Position numbers and translations under genes: made by a program
Assembly: GCA_013398295.1 (NCBI GenBank)
Contig: VZSF01011296.1
Span: 496,001-560,000 of the forward strand
DNA from: Chionis minor
Taxonomy: Eukaryota > Chordata > Aves > Charadriiformes > Chionididae
DNA length: 64,000 nt
Direction of reading: 5' to 3'
In this document: positions 1 through 11,080 of the stretch, one piece after another
How the letters are laid out: every line of letters begins with the position of its first letter
Numbering within the stretch: position 1 is the stretch's first letter
Notes under the pieces: generated by a model
The model's database searches: none
What the model was told of the DNA's origin: nothing
Seen by the model: only the letters and a program-made list of their open reading frames with translations

Positions 1-1288
1 GTACAAACAATTTTTAGGTTTAAAGGCGAGAGTCGGAAAAAAAGGCTGACATGTTAGTTATAACAGCTGTGGTCTTCAGAGATTTGTCGCTTTTAGAGAG
101 TTTAACATTATTGTTGGTGAAAGACAGGCCGTATTAATGTTTTGCCTTGCACAGTGTAGTCAGTGTGAACTCTTGAACCGTTTTCATCAACAGTGGTCTG
201 CAAGACCGGCTGTAGCTGATGTGCCTCTTTGCGATGCTTTCCTCCAGTAACGTCCATTAGGTCCCTCAAAGGGAGATTACACACCGAGAAGTCCCTAGTT
301 TGAACACACTTGCCCTCTCTGAAGCAGCTCTGGTGCATCTCTGATTTGCCATTATTTATAGAACCTTCTAGTTTTCATTCAGCAGGGTTGTCGCGGGGAT
401 GCTGCTTCTAACTATGACTCAAAACTCAACTGATGCACTTGTAGAGAAAAATTACATTTGGAACGCCTTATGCCTAATTGCCACGCCTACCGCAGAAATC
501 CTTTTTTTTATCAGTTCAGTGTGGTTCCAGCTGTTCCTTTATAACACCAGTAGTAACAGTTTTGACATCTGTTCTGAAAAACTGAAAGAACATTTAATTC
601 TAAAGCCACTATTAAATTTTTCTCATTTTTAAATGAGTGTAACTTTATCCAATGGAATATAAATCTGTCCCCTTTTGTACTAGAATTATCTTGCTACTGT
701 ATTTTCCTTGAAAGTATCTGTGGCTTTTACGGGAGCCTTTTCAAGAGGAAAATACAAGTAATTGCTATATTACATGTAAAGAAGGCACACTGAAACCACT
801 TGTATCTCAACTGTCATGCTCTCGCTTGTAGCAAAGCACAGGACGATAATGAAAAATGTTTATTTTTTTTAAATAAAGATCTGAACGGTGCACGTGGAGA
901 CTATGGGTTGAATGTAAACTGAGGTCCGAATTTGCTGACAGACCCTGTGGAAGAAAACATGTTTAGCTTTATACATTTTATCCTGCCTACGATAAAGAAG
1001 AATAGGTGTCTAGATGGAAAGGGCTTATCCACACCTGGCGGAGTAGTCCAGTGAATAAAAGACTCCCTGGAGGTGTGAGACTGAGTTGTGGCCTGTCCTC
1101 GCTCTGTGCGGCTGAGTTCTGCAGAGCGCAGTGATGCTGGGATCCAGCTGTTCTGTGCTGCAGCTGCTGGGTTTAGGCAGGCAGTGCCAGGGCAAAGGAG
1201 GGAAGGTTGGAGTTCTCTCCCGGGTAGGGGTTTGTCAGGGCAACAGACCTTTAACTGCTCCTCCCTCTGGTAGCCTGGCTGCGGAGGG

Positions 1289-1360
1289 AGCACGCTGGGC
1301 TCCATCCCAGTGCTGTTTGTAGCCAGCACGCTGGGCTCCGTCCCAGTGCTGTTTGTAGCT
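1289..1360. repeat. 36-bp tandem duplication, two copies
   Basis: Copies at 1289-1324 and 1325-1360 differ at one or two bases; each begins AGCACGCTGGGCTCC and ends near TGTTTGTAGC. The period is a multiple of three, so it makes a repeated peptide in a minus-strand chance frame, but nothing else suggests coding. Confidence 0.9.
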
Positions 1361-3518
1361 AAGTGCAATTTGTGAACAGCCGAGGTTGAGTTTAAAATCC
1401 CTCAGCGACAGAGAAATGTAGCCAGTTTTCTGCACCTTGAAAGAGGACCGTAGACTTACCACTGATGAACAAATTGGCCTCATTCAGTTCAGTATTTTTG
1501 GTTAGGTTTGGCGTTTGCTTTTTTTCCTTCAATTAGAATAAACAACATAAAGTTGTGGTGCAACTGGGCTTCAGTGTGGTCAGTTTTTCCCCCCTGACCC
1601 CAATGTTGGCTTTGCAAGGACGGTATTGTCAGAGCCCTGATCAGCTGTGTGAGCTGCTGTTTCTTTTTAAAAAGATTTAATTTTTTAAGGTTTCAGCTGG
1701 GCATCCATAAAGGAGAAAATGAAGTAAACGCCAAAATTAGTTTTGTGTCCTAGTTTTTAGAGTGGAGAAGGAATCCCTTCCAAGCAGCGGAGACACAGAT
1801 TTTCTGCTGCTTATCTTTGTGCATCTCAGCTTGGCTCCCTGCCCCTCCCATAGCCCTCACTTATCCATACATTAATTTCTCCTAGGTTTTCTTGTTGCAA
1901 AGCTTGCTCCTCTCCTGAGAAAATTGGATTCAGTTCTGAGCATGGATTTCTGCTACACAGGGATCTCAGATGTGCCGTGCCCCCTGCATGTCACACACGG
2001 GGGGCAAGGACATGGACTGTTACGCCCGAGGTTTGTTTCCTTGATCTGTGGTCAGGCAGTCTTTGTTTCTTAAAAGAATCCAATAAAGCAGCAACTTGAA
2101 GGGATAAAATAATTCAAGGAGACTTATCTCCTGTCTTTCTGATTCCTTTAGCTCTGCTTTAGAACTGCTTTAATTTCACAGGTATGACACTTTGTATTTA
2201 TGTAGATGGACTTCCAATGGACTTGAGGAAAAACCATTTTCTCATGACAACTGTCAGTTGAGTGTTTATCACAGGCAGATCATTTTGGCATCAAAAAGAG
2301 AAGACATGGCTTAAGTGTGGACCACAATGGCGCTAGTTATTTCTCTCAGTAGACAATGATCCTGTGGTAATAGAGGAAAAGACACTGGTATTTTGAATTC
2401 TATCCCCAAACAGGGATTAATCTGGGATTACTGTCTACAGCATAGCATAACAGAACAGTGCTACGTGCAATTCTTTCACTTGATCATTACTCCTACAAGT
2501 TCACACTGGGCTTAAGATCACATGAGATACTACAGGACAATTTCATAGCCAGAGTGTGAAGAGGTGTTTTGGGTGTTTTGCGCTTAATGCAAGGCTGTAA
2601 ATTAAATCTAATTGGCTGAAGAGCTACCTCAATAAGAATTAATTTGTTGGAGGACAAGATACCCGGGAGACATGGCAAAGATTACATCTGTGCTTTCTAC
2701 AGAAGCTGTTTCTGTTAATTCGCACCTTGACTTGTGTTAGATCAATGGCTTCTGTTAAAAGGCAGAACTATTTTTCTTCATCTGGCTAGACTGAAATGGT
2801 CTTTGAAGATTTTGTTGCCATGATTAATGCCTTTGCTTCCTGAATGCTCTAGATAGGATAGTAGCTGACGGCAAGCTAGAAACTGAGAGTGTTTATCATT
2901 TTGGGAGTGTATAAATGCTAATGCTCGGTGCTGATCTTGAAACAGATATACTGGTTTCCACAGTTCAGGGTACTACCTTTGGCTTGTTGAACATGGCGTG
3001 GTTTCTTGCAAGTATCTTCTCCCTGTGACACACTATTTGGGTTGCAATAAGGTAGAGGTGCTCAACGAGGAGTTTTTGTAGTTCAGAACAAAGGCATCTG
3101 CCAACAGTTAATTTACCATGAAAGAGGCTCTTCATTTTAAACAACATTTAAAAAAGTTGTTACTCTTTGATGGAGGGTGGTTTTGGAGGTTTTTTTGAGT
3201 TTGGCGTCTGCCATAGCCACTGGCTTAAAATCTTTTATACTTCTGACATCCAGCAGCAACTTGCTCAGATTGAGAAAAAGTGTGCCGTGTTTTGCAGTGC
3301 CATTCAAAACTGCCCCTTTCAACTCAGTTTTCTCTACATTACATTGTCATACTAATTGCAGTATGATTGCAATTGCATAAACTTTTTTTTTCCCCTATTG
3401 TTAGTAACTTCAGTGTTTTCCAATGCTTTCAAAATAAAAGCTTGGGTGATTCTAAGTCAAATGTGAAAATACTGTTTCATCAAACATTTTGAGAAATGAG
3501 ACTTTTTCTTTCAACCTC

Positions 3519-3578
3519 TTCTAAAGGCTGGACCAGATGTTCTTTTGAGGTCACTTCCACCCTGGGCTTCTATGATTA
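3519..3578 (+). mobile_element. CR1 LINE 3' tail fragment
   Basis: About 60 bases match the CR1 3' end in plus orientation: GGCTGGACCAGATG, then a GAGGTCACTTCCACCCTGGG-like block, then TTCTATGATT at the end. It is a short, diverged, 5'-truncated copy and is the only CR1 in the window that I see on the plus strand. Confidence 0.75.
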
Positions 3579-4930
3579 ACGGACTAGCATAAGAAAGGTG
3601 AGATGTTCTAAAGACCTCATGCTATGGCAGAATTGGGAGGCAGGGGTAATTGCTCAGGCCCTAGCAGAGGGACTTAAGGCACAGCAGATAAGCTCTAGAT
3701 CACAAGTCCAAAATCTGCTGGCCCCCTTGGATTCACAGGCATAGATTAATCTCTATGACTGAAGGAAGCGGCTCCTGGGATGCGAGCGTAAAGCATGCAT
3801 CTGTTTTCCTTAAGCAATCTTGACAGTAGGCAAATCGCAATTATCTAACTTGTTCTCATGGGTGGTGAAGAACTCCAGCACTGGGAACAAGCCAAAAGTA
3901 AATCACCAACAGCGACATTTAATATACAACATTTTAAATCAGGTCTGTAATAACCACCACAACGCCTACCTCAGAATCAATGCCACTTCTTGCTTACAAC
4001 ACCCAATTCTCTCTTGCTTTTCTTCCTTGAGGGTAAGGAAGTCGGTGTCAAACTCTAGAACCTACCTAGTTAAAACCGAGACGGAACTTAAAAAACACCA
4101 GAACTAATTCATGTGGTGTGTTGGTTGCCAGTCAAGAAGCAACACAGGAAACAGCTACTCCGCTTTCTGAATGCAGTTTAGCATCGGAGAACAGCAGTGT
4201 CAACCACAAACTTCTCAAAAGAAACAAGCTGTGTTTCCTGAACTGATCTAACGTGACTGCCGTATGCAAGTACATTTCAAAGAATCCAGGGAAGCTGGCC
4301 AGCTAGGGTCTTTGAGCTGATCCCAGTGAAATCACCAGGACCTGTCTCCACTTGCAGTAGACTTGAATTTGGCCCTGTATCTTGACTAGAATAAGAAGTT
4401 TATGTGCTTATAAGTAGGGATGTGCTTCCTCTGAACAGCCACAAGTTAAATCCGTGGTCCCGAACCTTTTAAGCAGTCACTCTTTTCACACCCAGCCTCA
4501 TGATCGAATGACTGTGAAAATCACTACAAAAAAGACAGTTCTGTAAACCAAAGAGAGCCCCCTTACCAGTGCCTTTGGAATACATTAATCGTACACAGCT
4601 GAGCAGTTTAATATATGCGCCTATTTTTTTTCGTGGTAGTATTTTTAAAAGGGATCCTTGATCTTTGGTATAACCCGAATTGCTTATCTAGGTGGTGCCA
4701 GCAGAAGGAGGAACGCCAGTGACGTACTACAGCATGGACTTGGGTTTGTTAGCAAGTCCCCAAGGATATAGTGAGGGATCAGGGAATTGACAAGGGTGGA
4801 AAATGGAGTATTAACATGCATCCTGCAGACTGCACCTGTTCACGTGCCTATGCGGTTTTGGATTTACAGGTTCTGTTCTACTTGTGCCCTTCCACTGTAT
4901 TCCCGAGTGGAATGAAGATGCAAATGTAAC

Positions 4931-4945
4931 TTTTTTTTTTTTTTT
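4931..4945. repeat. T15 homopolymer
   Basis: Run of 15 T inside intron 2. There is no adjacent retroelement body, so it is best treated as simple sequence. Confidence 0.9.
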
Positions 4946-6539
4946 ACCAGCCTACCCAGCATCCTTCTTGCTGAAATCAAAAAATTTAATCAGTTTTTTG
5001 AAGGCTAATAAAAGTTTTCTCACAGATTAGTAACTTCTTGTTTGTAGATCTGCAATAACTGCCTATACTCTGAACCCCCGTATTTTTGTCTCTATAACCC
5101 TCTCTTCCACGACTTCGGTAAAAGTACACATAGATCATGTTCCTAATGGAGCCGGTTTTCCCTCATGCCAGTGTTCCAGCCAGCAACTGCAAAATGTAAG
5201 CAACAACTTAAGGAACTCCCCATGTATCTCTTCATGTCTGGGTTAGACTCCCTCGGCTAATGTTGTGTAATGGCTTTTTGCCTGCTGCTAATGAATTATG
5301 AACCATGCTATCATCTTTATAATGCCCCTAAGTAACCACTTGTAGAGCATAGTATCAATACGTATCTATAAATCCATGGGCAGAGATCCGTAAGAGAGGC
5401 AGCTGCAGTCCTCCACAGGCTGCAGGGGTTTAGGGATTGACATACCTAGTTCTCCCCTGAGGAACGCCTCTACCTAGACACTCATATTTTCATGCCAGGT
5501 GATACTGTTAAGTTGAAATGCTTCTACAGTGCAGAATTCACCTGTTGATGTTTCTGCCTTTGAGGTGTTAACAACTATTAGTTCTCTTTTCCTCTTTTTA
5601 ACTAATTGTACTGTAAATACTGTTCATATTTTCCATCAAATGTTTCAATTCATATAAAAATATTCTGTTGAGATGAGAAAGCATTGCCTTTTCCCCTCTC
5701 CCAAAACATAAGGGTATCAGAAAAAAGAAACCAGCTGGCTATGTTTACCCCATTCTCGCCGTTGTATTCCTACTTTTTCCTTTTCCACTCCTTTCTGAAT
5801 ACAGTATATGCTTAAGTGAAAATATTGTACCCTTTACTGGGAAAGCAGCTGGTGCTACATCAGAAATCTGACTTCTGCACAGTGGTGATTCATGTGGCAG
5901 TTGTGAATATATACACAAGATTGTCTAAGCACGGACTTACAGCCAGACAGAGCTGTGCGGTGTGCTAACGCCACAGCAGAAGACTGATTAGATCCATTTT
6001 GAAGCTCTTCTGCCTTCATCTGCTAGGCTATAGCTGTCAGTGATTTTTTTCCCCCTAAGCCCAGTGTTTCAAACTATATCCATCTACAGTTATCACTGTC
6101 ATTCCAAATAACCAATAAAAATGAGTAATTTCATGATAAAATAGCATTTTGCAGCATGAGGTCTAAGAAGGGTCTGCGTTTATACTGCCTGGTGTAGACT
6201 GATGACACAATGAAAGGCAGGGGCTCCTTGCAAAAATTAATTGGATGAATTAATTTAAAATTAACTTGTTTCAGGCAAACAATATAAAAGCCAAGTTGCC
6301 GCATAGAATTAAAAAAAGTGAAAGTAAGTTCAGGTGTCACCAAGAAACAGCTTAATGAGATGTGCAAGCTAAGACCTCTGGGACGTTTAGCGCTGAAGAG
6401 CTACGTACAGTGGACGCACTGCAGAAGTTTTAAAAGCTGCTTTATACTGAAACACCTGTTTCTGTCCCACTCGTAAAAAAATGTAAGAATAGTTATTATG
6501 AGGAACATTCACGTACCACGAAAGGGGGTAGGTACTTAC

Positions 6540-6684
6540 CTGCCATGTCGATGGCAAAGGGCCTGTCAGCTCTCCAGCCAGTGTACCAGCCAACGACTTT
6601 GCCGTTTTCCACCACCGGGCGCTCGTACCGTCGTCCTCCCACCAGTCCCACGGGCCACACCGATACTTTGCGGGTTGTGCGCAT
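6540..6684 (-). CDS. B3GAT2: B3GAT2 exon 2 (beta-1,3-glucuronosyltransferase 2)
   Basis: Second coding exon of the Golgi glucuronosyltransferase GlcAT-S, 145 bases, encoding 48 residues plus one base. The peptide starts [13 protein letters not shown], passes through GGRRYERP and [12 protein letters not shown], and ends RPFAIDMA, all hallmark B3GAT-family sequence lying just after the metal-binding DDD region of exon 1. On the minus strand the acceptor is a pyrimidine-rich tract ending CTCGCAG before ATG, and the donor is G|GTAAGT. Exon 1 ends in phase 0 and this exon starts in phase 0 and leaves in phase 1, so the two join without a frameshift. The initial ATG is internal, not a start codon. 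The residues carrying the catalytic base of this GT43 family belong to a later exon that is not in the window. Identity to B3GAT2 rather than B3GAT1 or B3GAT3 is based on remembered similarity, strongest in exon 1. Confidence 0.97.
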
Positions 6685-9600
6685 CTGCGAGAGACAGGCA
6701 GAGCGTGACTGCACGCGTGTTCTCCCAGCAGGCTTTCTTCCTAAGGGTTGGTGGAAAGCCTACACATGAATCATCAAGGTTAGGTATTTAAAAAAGCAAT
6801 TGTAGCTTACAGATTTCAGCCCAACGGAGTAAGCATTCGGAAGCTGCATGTGCCCCCTCATTTTCTTTGAGCTCTCTAGCTTGTAGGTGCCTCAATTCTA
6901 CTGGAAATAGCCTATTCATATTATTTTTTTATAACAAAAATTTTAAAAGCCGTGAGAAAAGCAGTATTTATATTCTTGTTGTTTGTTTGGGTTTTCAAAG
7001 GTGTACTATGTGTTTTTTACCTACAAGACTGTAGCATTCTTGCAAGAGGCTTGTTTCTACAGGCTGCTTACCTATTGTATGAGCCCAGTGAGAGAGAGTA
7101 TTATAAGAACGATTAACAAATACCCTCTGCATTAAGACCAGTACCATTTGTTTGAGACTGGTGACAAATACACTGAGTAGAGGAAATTGTGACGCACACC
7201 TGTTGCCCTACCTGCAACACACCAGATTTGTACAACAGATGCAGCTCAGATATATAAAAGGCTCACAAAAAAAGATTTAAGTTTGGGCTAAGCCCTTTTA
7301 ACTTCTGCATTTTCTCTCAAAAAGCTCTACTAAGTTTCTGAGGACGACAGAAAGCGGGTCAGGCAGGATGTTTCTGCTAGTTTGCTATCAGTAACAGGAG
7401 TTCCCAATGGTGTAAATGTAACTAATTCTGGAAATGCAATCCTCATCTAACCTAGAGAAATCTATAGACACTAAAAAACTACTCTTTCTTTAGCAAAATG
7501 GGTGCATGACTGGGATTCAGTGAATTCAGCTGAGCAGTTAGTAGACCATTTTCTTCAGTAAACAGGAGATAACCATGACACGAACCTGCTGCGCTGCTCC
7601 CCGTGGGAGAATCACTGACAGTCCGGCATGAGAACTTGAGAAGACGAGGGCACGGACACAGCCATTTGCACAATTTAACTACAATGATTCAAAAGCCACT
7701 GTTTTAGCTGCTGTGCTTAAACATGGTCCTATTTAACCAAGTGTTAAACTATTTCAGTGTAACTTGGGCTTAATCTGACCAATTTTTAAAACAATCTCTT
7801 TTTTTTTCCTAGTGCAGTTGAGGCCCGTTCCTTAGGGAAAGGTTATACCTTTCTCCTTCCAAGCACTCCTTTTAGCAAAAACAAACACAGTTTTACACAT
7901 TTGTAACTGCAGTCCCCTATTGATAGATGTTGAAATAAAAGACAACCTTGGTTAAATATTAAACGCTTCCCTCTCTTTCCGCCAAGGTGAAAGATTTATC
8001 GTGCATATCATCTAGACTCCCAGGAGATGCACAAAGAAAAAACAAAGATGTCACGTCACTCTGGTTCACATTTCTAAGCCAGAAACATTAGCAGATTCTT
8101 AGGAGAACTTTCACAGAGGGAAGGCATAAAATAAATATTTAAAAATCCACAGATATTTATGTACACACAGAAGAGAGGCATGCATCTTCCCTCCTTCCAG
8201 CTTTTTGTGCATCTTTAAATTTGTTCAGCAAAAGTTTCTCGCTTCCACCCGAATAGCTGCTGCAGCAAGTCAGACCATCTCACTCAGCAGCAGCAGGCCA
8301 TACTGGATAAGAGCAGGGTATGTATGTATACAATTGGCAATAAAGGGATTGCTTGTGATAAGGATTCTATCCAAACCATTTACTATTTAACTTCCACGGA
8401 GAGACTACCATGAATCTCTCCACAGATTGTTAAACATGTTTGCCTGTAACTCTTCTCCCTGCTTAAGATTTATTTTTCCAATCTTTCTCACTCCTCTGTT
8501 TAGGAAACCCAGAGTTCGCAATGAACTATTTGGATACGGAAATCAGTCAAACCTCCTCATGAAGATCCTTTAGCTCTGGTTTTAACGATACATCTACTTT
8601 GCAAATTTTTCTAACCGTGCATTTATATTAACATCCGAACACATCAGAAATAGAAACAGGGCATCATCCCGTTGGGCTTGTCCACACAGGCGAGTTTTCA
8701 ATAGGTTTCCAAGGGCACGATCAAGCCACATGCACCCAACTGTGCTACACCAGTATTAACTGCGAGACGAACGCTGAAGCTCACTAACTTTTTTGTGTTG
8801 TTGTTAATACCTTTGGAGGGCACGGACACCTGAACAAACCACTCGTGTACTGATTTACGGCGTTTTAGCTACACTGTACCAACTGCCTGTACCCAGGGTA
8901 AGAATAAAATGCCGCAAGACAAGGGCTGGCACACTCTCACTGCAACCGAGTAGCCAGCGCAGGGTGAGCCCATACCCTGCCTCTCCCCACAGCCAGCGTT
9001 TGGGCAGCTGTACTGCAAAACCAGCCAGACCACACGAGGCTTCTGAATTGGGCAAACAGCAGCCACACCATTTAAGCTAGCAGAATCAGACTGGTTTCCA
9101 TTAATACTTTACCTTACACGGTGCGTAGGAAAATCTCACTGACCTCATGAAACCAGCATGACATGACCCAGGAAGTTTTAATTATTAGCCTCGGGTCCAT
9201 CTTGGTGCCTACCAGTTAAGTCAGTAAAGCCACCACGCAGCAGAAGGAAGGAAGTAACCCTTTAAAGAGCTCCTCCTTTTGTCCTTAGGTTACTTTCTTT
9301 ATTCTCACAGACTAAATTTTTTGAGAATGAAATAAGCAGGTGTCAAGAATACAGCAATCCCTTTAAGTACAAACTGAAAGAACACAGCTAGACTGGTATT
9401 TATGCTAATTCTGGAATACCTTACAGACTCCGGATATGCTAGGCAGATGAAAAGTAGGAATATTTCTTTTAATCTTCAGATAATAGCGTTACTGCATTTA
9501 ACATACTGATGTGTTAAGGCTGCATTTACGTATGATGGGGAGAAAGCTATTATTTAGATTAAAAGGCCAACTTGCATCTGGAATTTGATGCTGCTAATCA

Positions 9601-11054
9601 TTGGGACAGAACAAGGTGATTCAAAACCAAGTTAATTCTAAATAGCTTTAGCACTGTGGGTTAAACAACTGCCAAAATCCTATAACTTACAAGCAGCTTC
9701 CTAAATTACTCTTCTACCTGTCATTTTAATCTGCAGCAGCGCATGCTATCTTAATACTCAGCATTTTAAGTCCTAGCAGCTTCCATGAACGGTATTCATC
9801 TTTCTTACACTTAACTCTCTGTACGTTAGGCTTCTGGCCTATCCTAGTTAGACTTCTGTAGTTAACTAAGAGAGACGGGAACCTGCTGGCATGGCTCATC
9901 CTGCCTGGCTTAGACAGCTATCTGAAGGTAGGATCAATCTCCCTCTGGAAATGCTTTTGTCCTCTATTTACTTTTTCATTATTGGAAAGGGGGTGTTGGG
10001 CATGGCAGAAGGCTGATGTACTGCATAGGGGCAGATGAGAAGAGGCCTCTGTAAGACGGTAGAACAAACCCAGTTGAAGCGGGGGGGACACAGCTGGGGA
10101 GGAGTGGGCACGGAAATGACAGGAGAGAGGGAAAACAACTGACCAAAGAAATCCCAGTGAGGTGATGGGCGTATAACAGTAAATACAGTAGCAACAGAGG
10201 ATCCACTAAAGATTAACAAGTGAAAATGCAGAAGATGTAGCCAAGCAATAAAAGAGATAGTGATAAAAGTATTGCCCAAAATAGCATCTCATTAGTCAAT
10301 CAAGAAAAGCTGCTTAATGGGATGCGCCAGGCTGATGGATAGGGAAGATACCAAGGCAGTAACAAAATATAAAAGCCCAAGGGGAATGAAAGCAAATGAC
10401 AGACAGAAGGAAACGTGGCCATGCGTCCTACAGTGAAAAAGCTTCCAGGCTGGAACAGACATCCTAGTGTCTTTGCAGCATGATGTTGGTGCATTTCTAT
10501 TTGTGATTCAAAGCTCTCAGCACATGCAAACCTCGCTGCCACCCATAGTAAGCTTTTTTCCCTCCCCCTGTTCTCTCTCATTTCAACCCCTGTGTAATCT
10601 GTGATCTGCACTGGTCGGGCTACAGGCCATCATCCAGGCTTGCCCCCCTTCCCATCCCAGCAAGACTCAAGCAGGTTTCTATGCAAAATTCCCATTTATT
10701 ATTACCGAAGATGGGATCTAGAGCTCCTTCACTGCAACTCTTCCACGGGAGACAGCGTTATGGCTTAAAGCACAAGCACAGCCACGCTCCCTATCAGTTC
10801 TCAGGCATCCTGCATTACTCACAGGTCATTTAAAGCCAAGTTCTGCTTCAATAAAACTTACGAGACTGCCCTAGAAATCAGAGGGACAGCTCAGCTGCAG
10901 CGATGCTATGCCCATTATCTTAGGCATTAAATGGAGCTTCTGCCCCTATTTATCACTACTTCAAAGGAGTCATAGAAAATCTGTGCCAGTGGTTTTCGTG
11001 GTTCAGGAACTGTGACTCTTAGGGGATAGCAACTTCAAAAAGCAAATCTTGCTT

Positions 11055-11080
11055 TTACAGTCAAGTACACTTGACTGTAA
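11055..11080. repeat. 26-bp perfect inverted repeat
   Basis: Arms TTACAGTCAAGT and ACTTGACTGTAA are perfect reverse complements separated by AC. A two-base loop is too tight for a microRNA hairpin, so this is a near-palindrome that could be a cruciform or a dimeric protein site. It lies in intron 1 of B3GAT2. Confidence 0.95.

Larger units (their letters stand above)
1..6539 (-). other. B3GAT2: B3GAT2 intron 2, 5' part (3' part outside window)
   Basis: This stretch follows the exon 2 donor on the minus strand and holds no exon that I can recognise. I looked on the minus strand for the expected downstream coding sequence (the segment after the DMAG motif and the C-terminal segment with the WHTRTEK-like motif) and did not find it, so exons 3 and 4 probably lie left of base 1. 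Contents: a 36-bp duplication (1289-1360), a CR1 tail on the plus strand (3519-3578), a T15 run (4931-4945) and otherwise unique AT-rich DNA. A canonical AATAAA at 872-877 on the plus strand follows a T-rich 3'UTR-like stretch, but nothing else supports a transcript end there. Confidence 0.75.

Noticed and set aside
901..1368. 155-codon minus-strand frame with a repeated NSTG peptide
   Set aside because: The peptide repeat is produced by the 36-bp tandem duplication; no domain, no splice context.
7251..7260. TATATAAAAG as a promoter in B3GAT2 intron 1
   Set aside because: Lone TATA string in AT-rich intron with no CpG, initiator or downstream exon.
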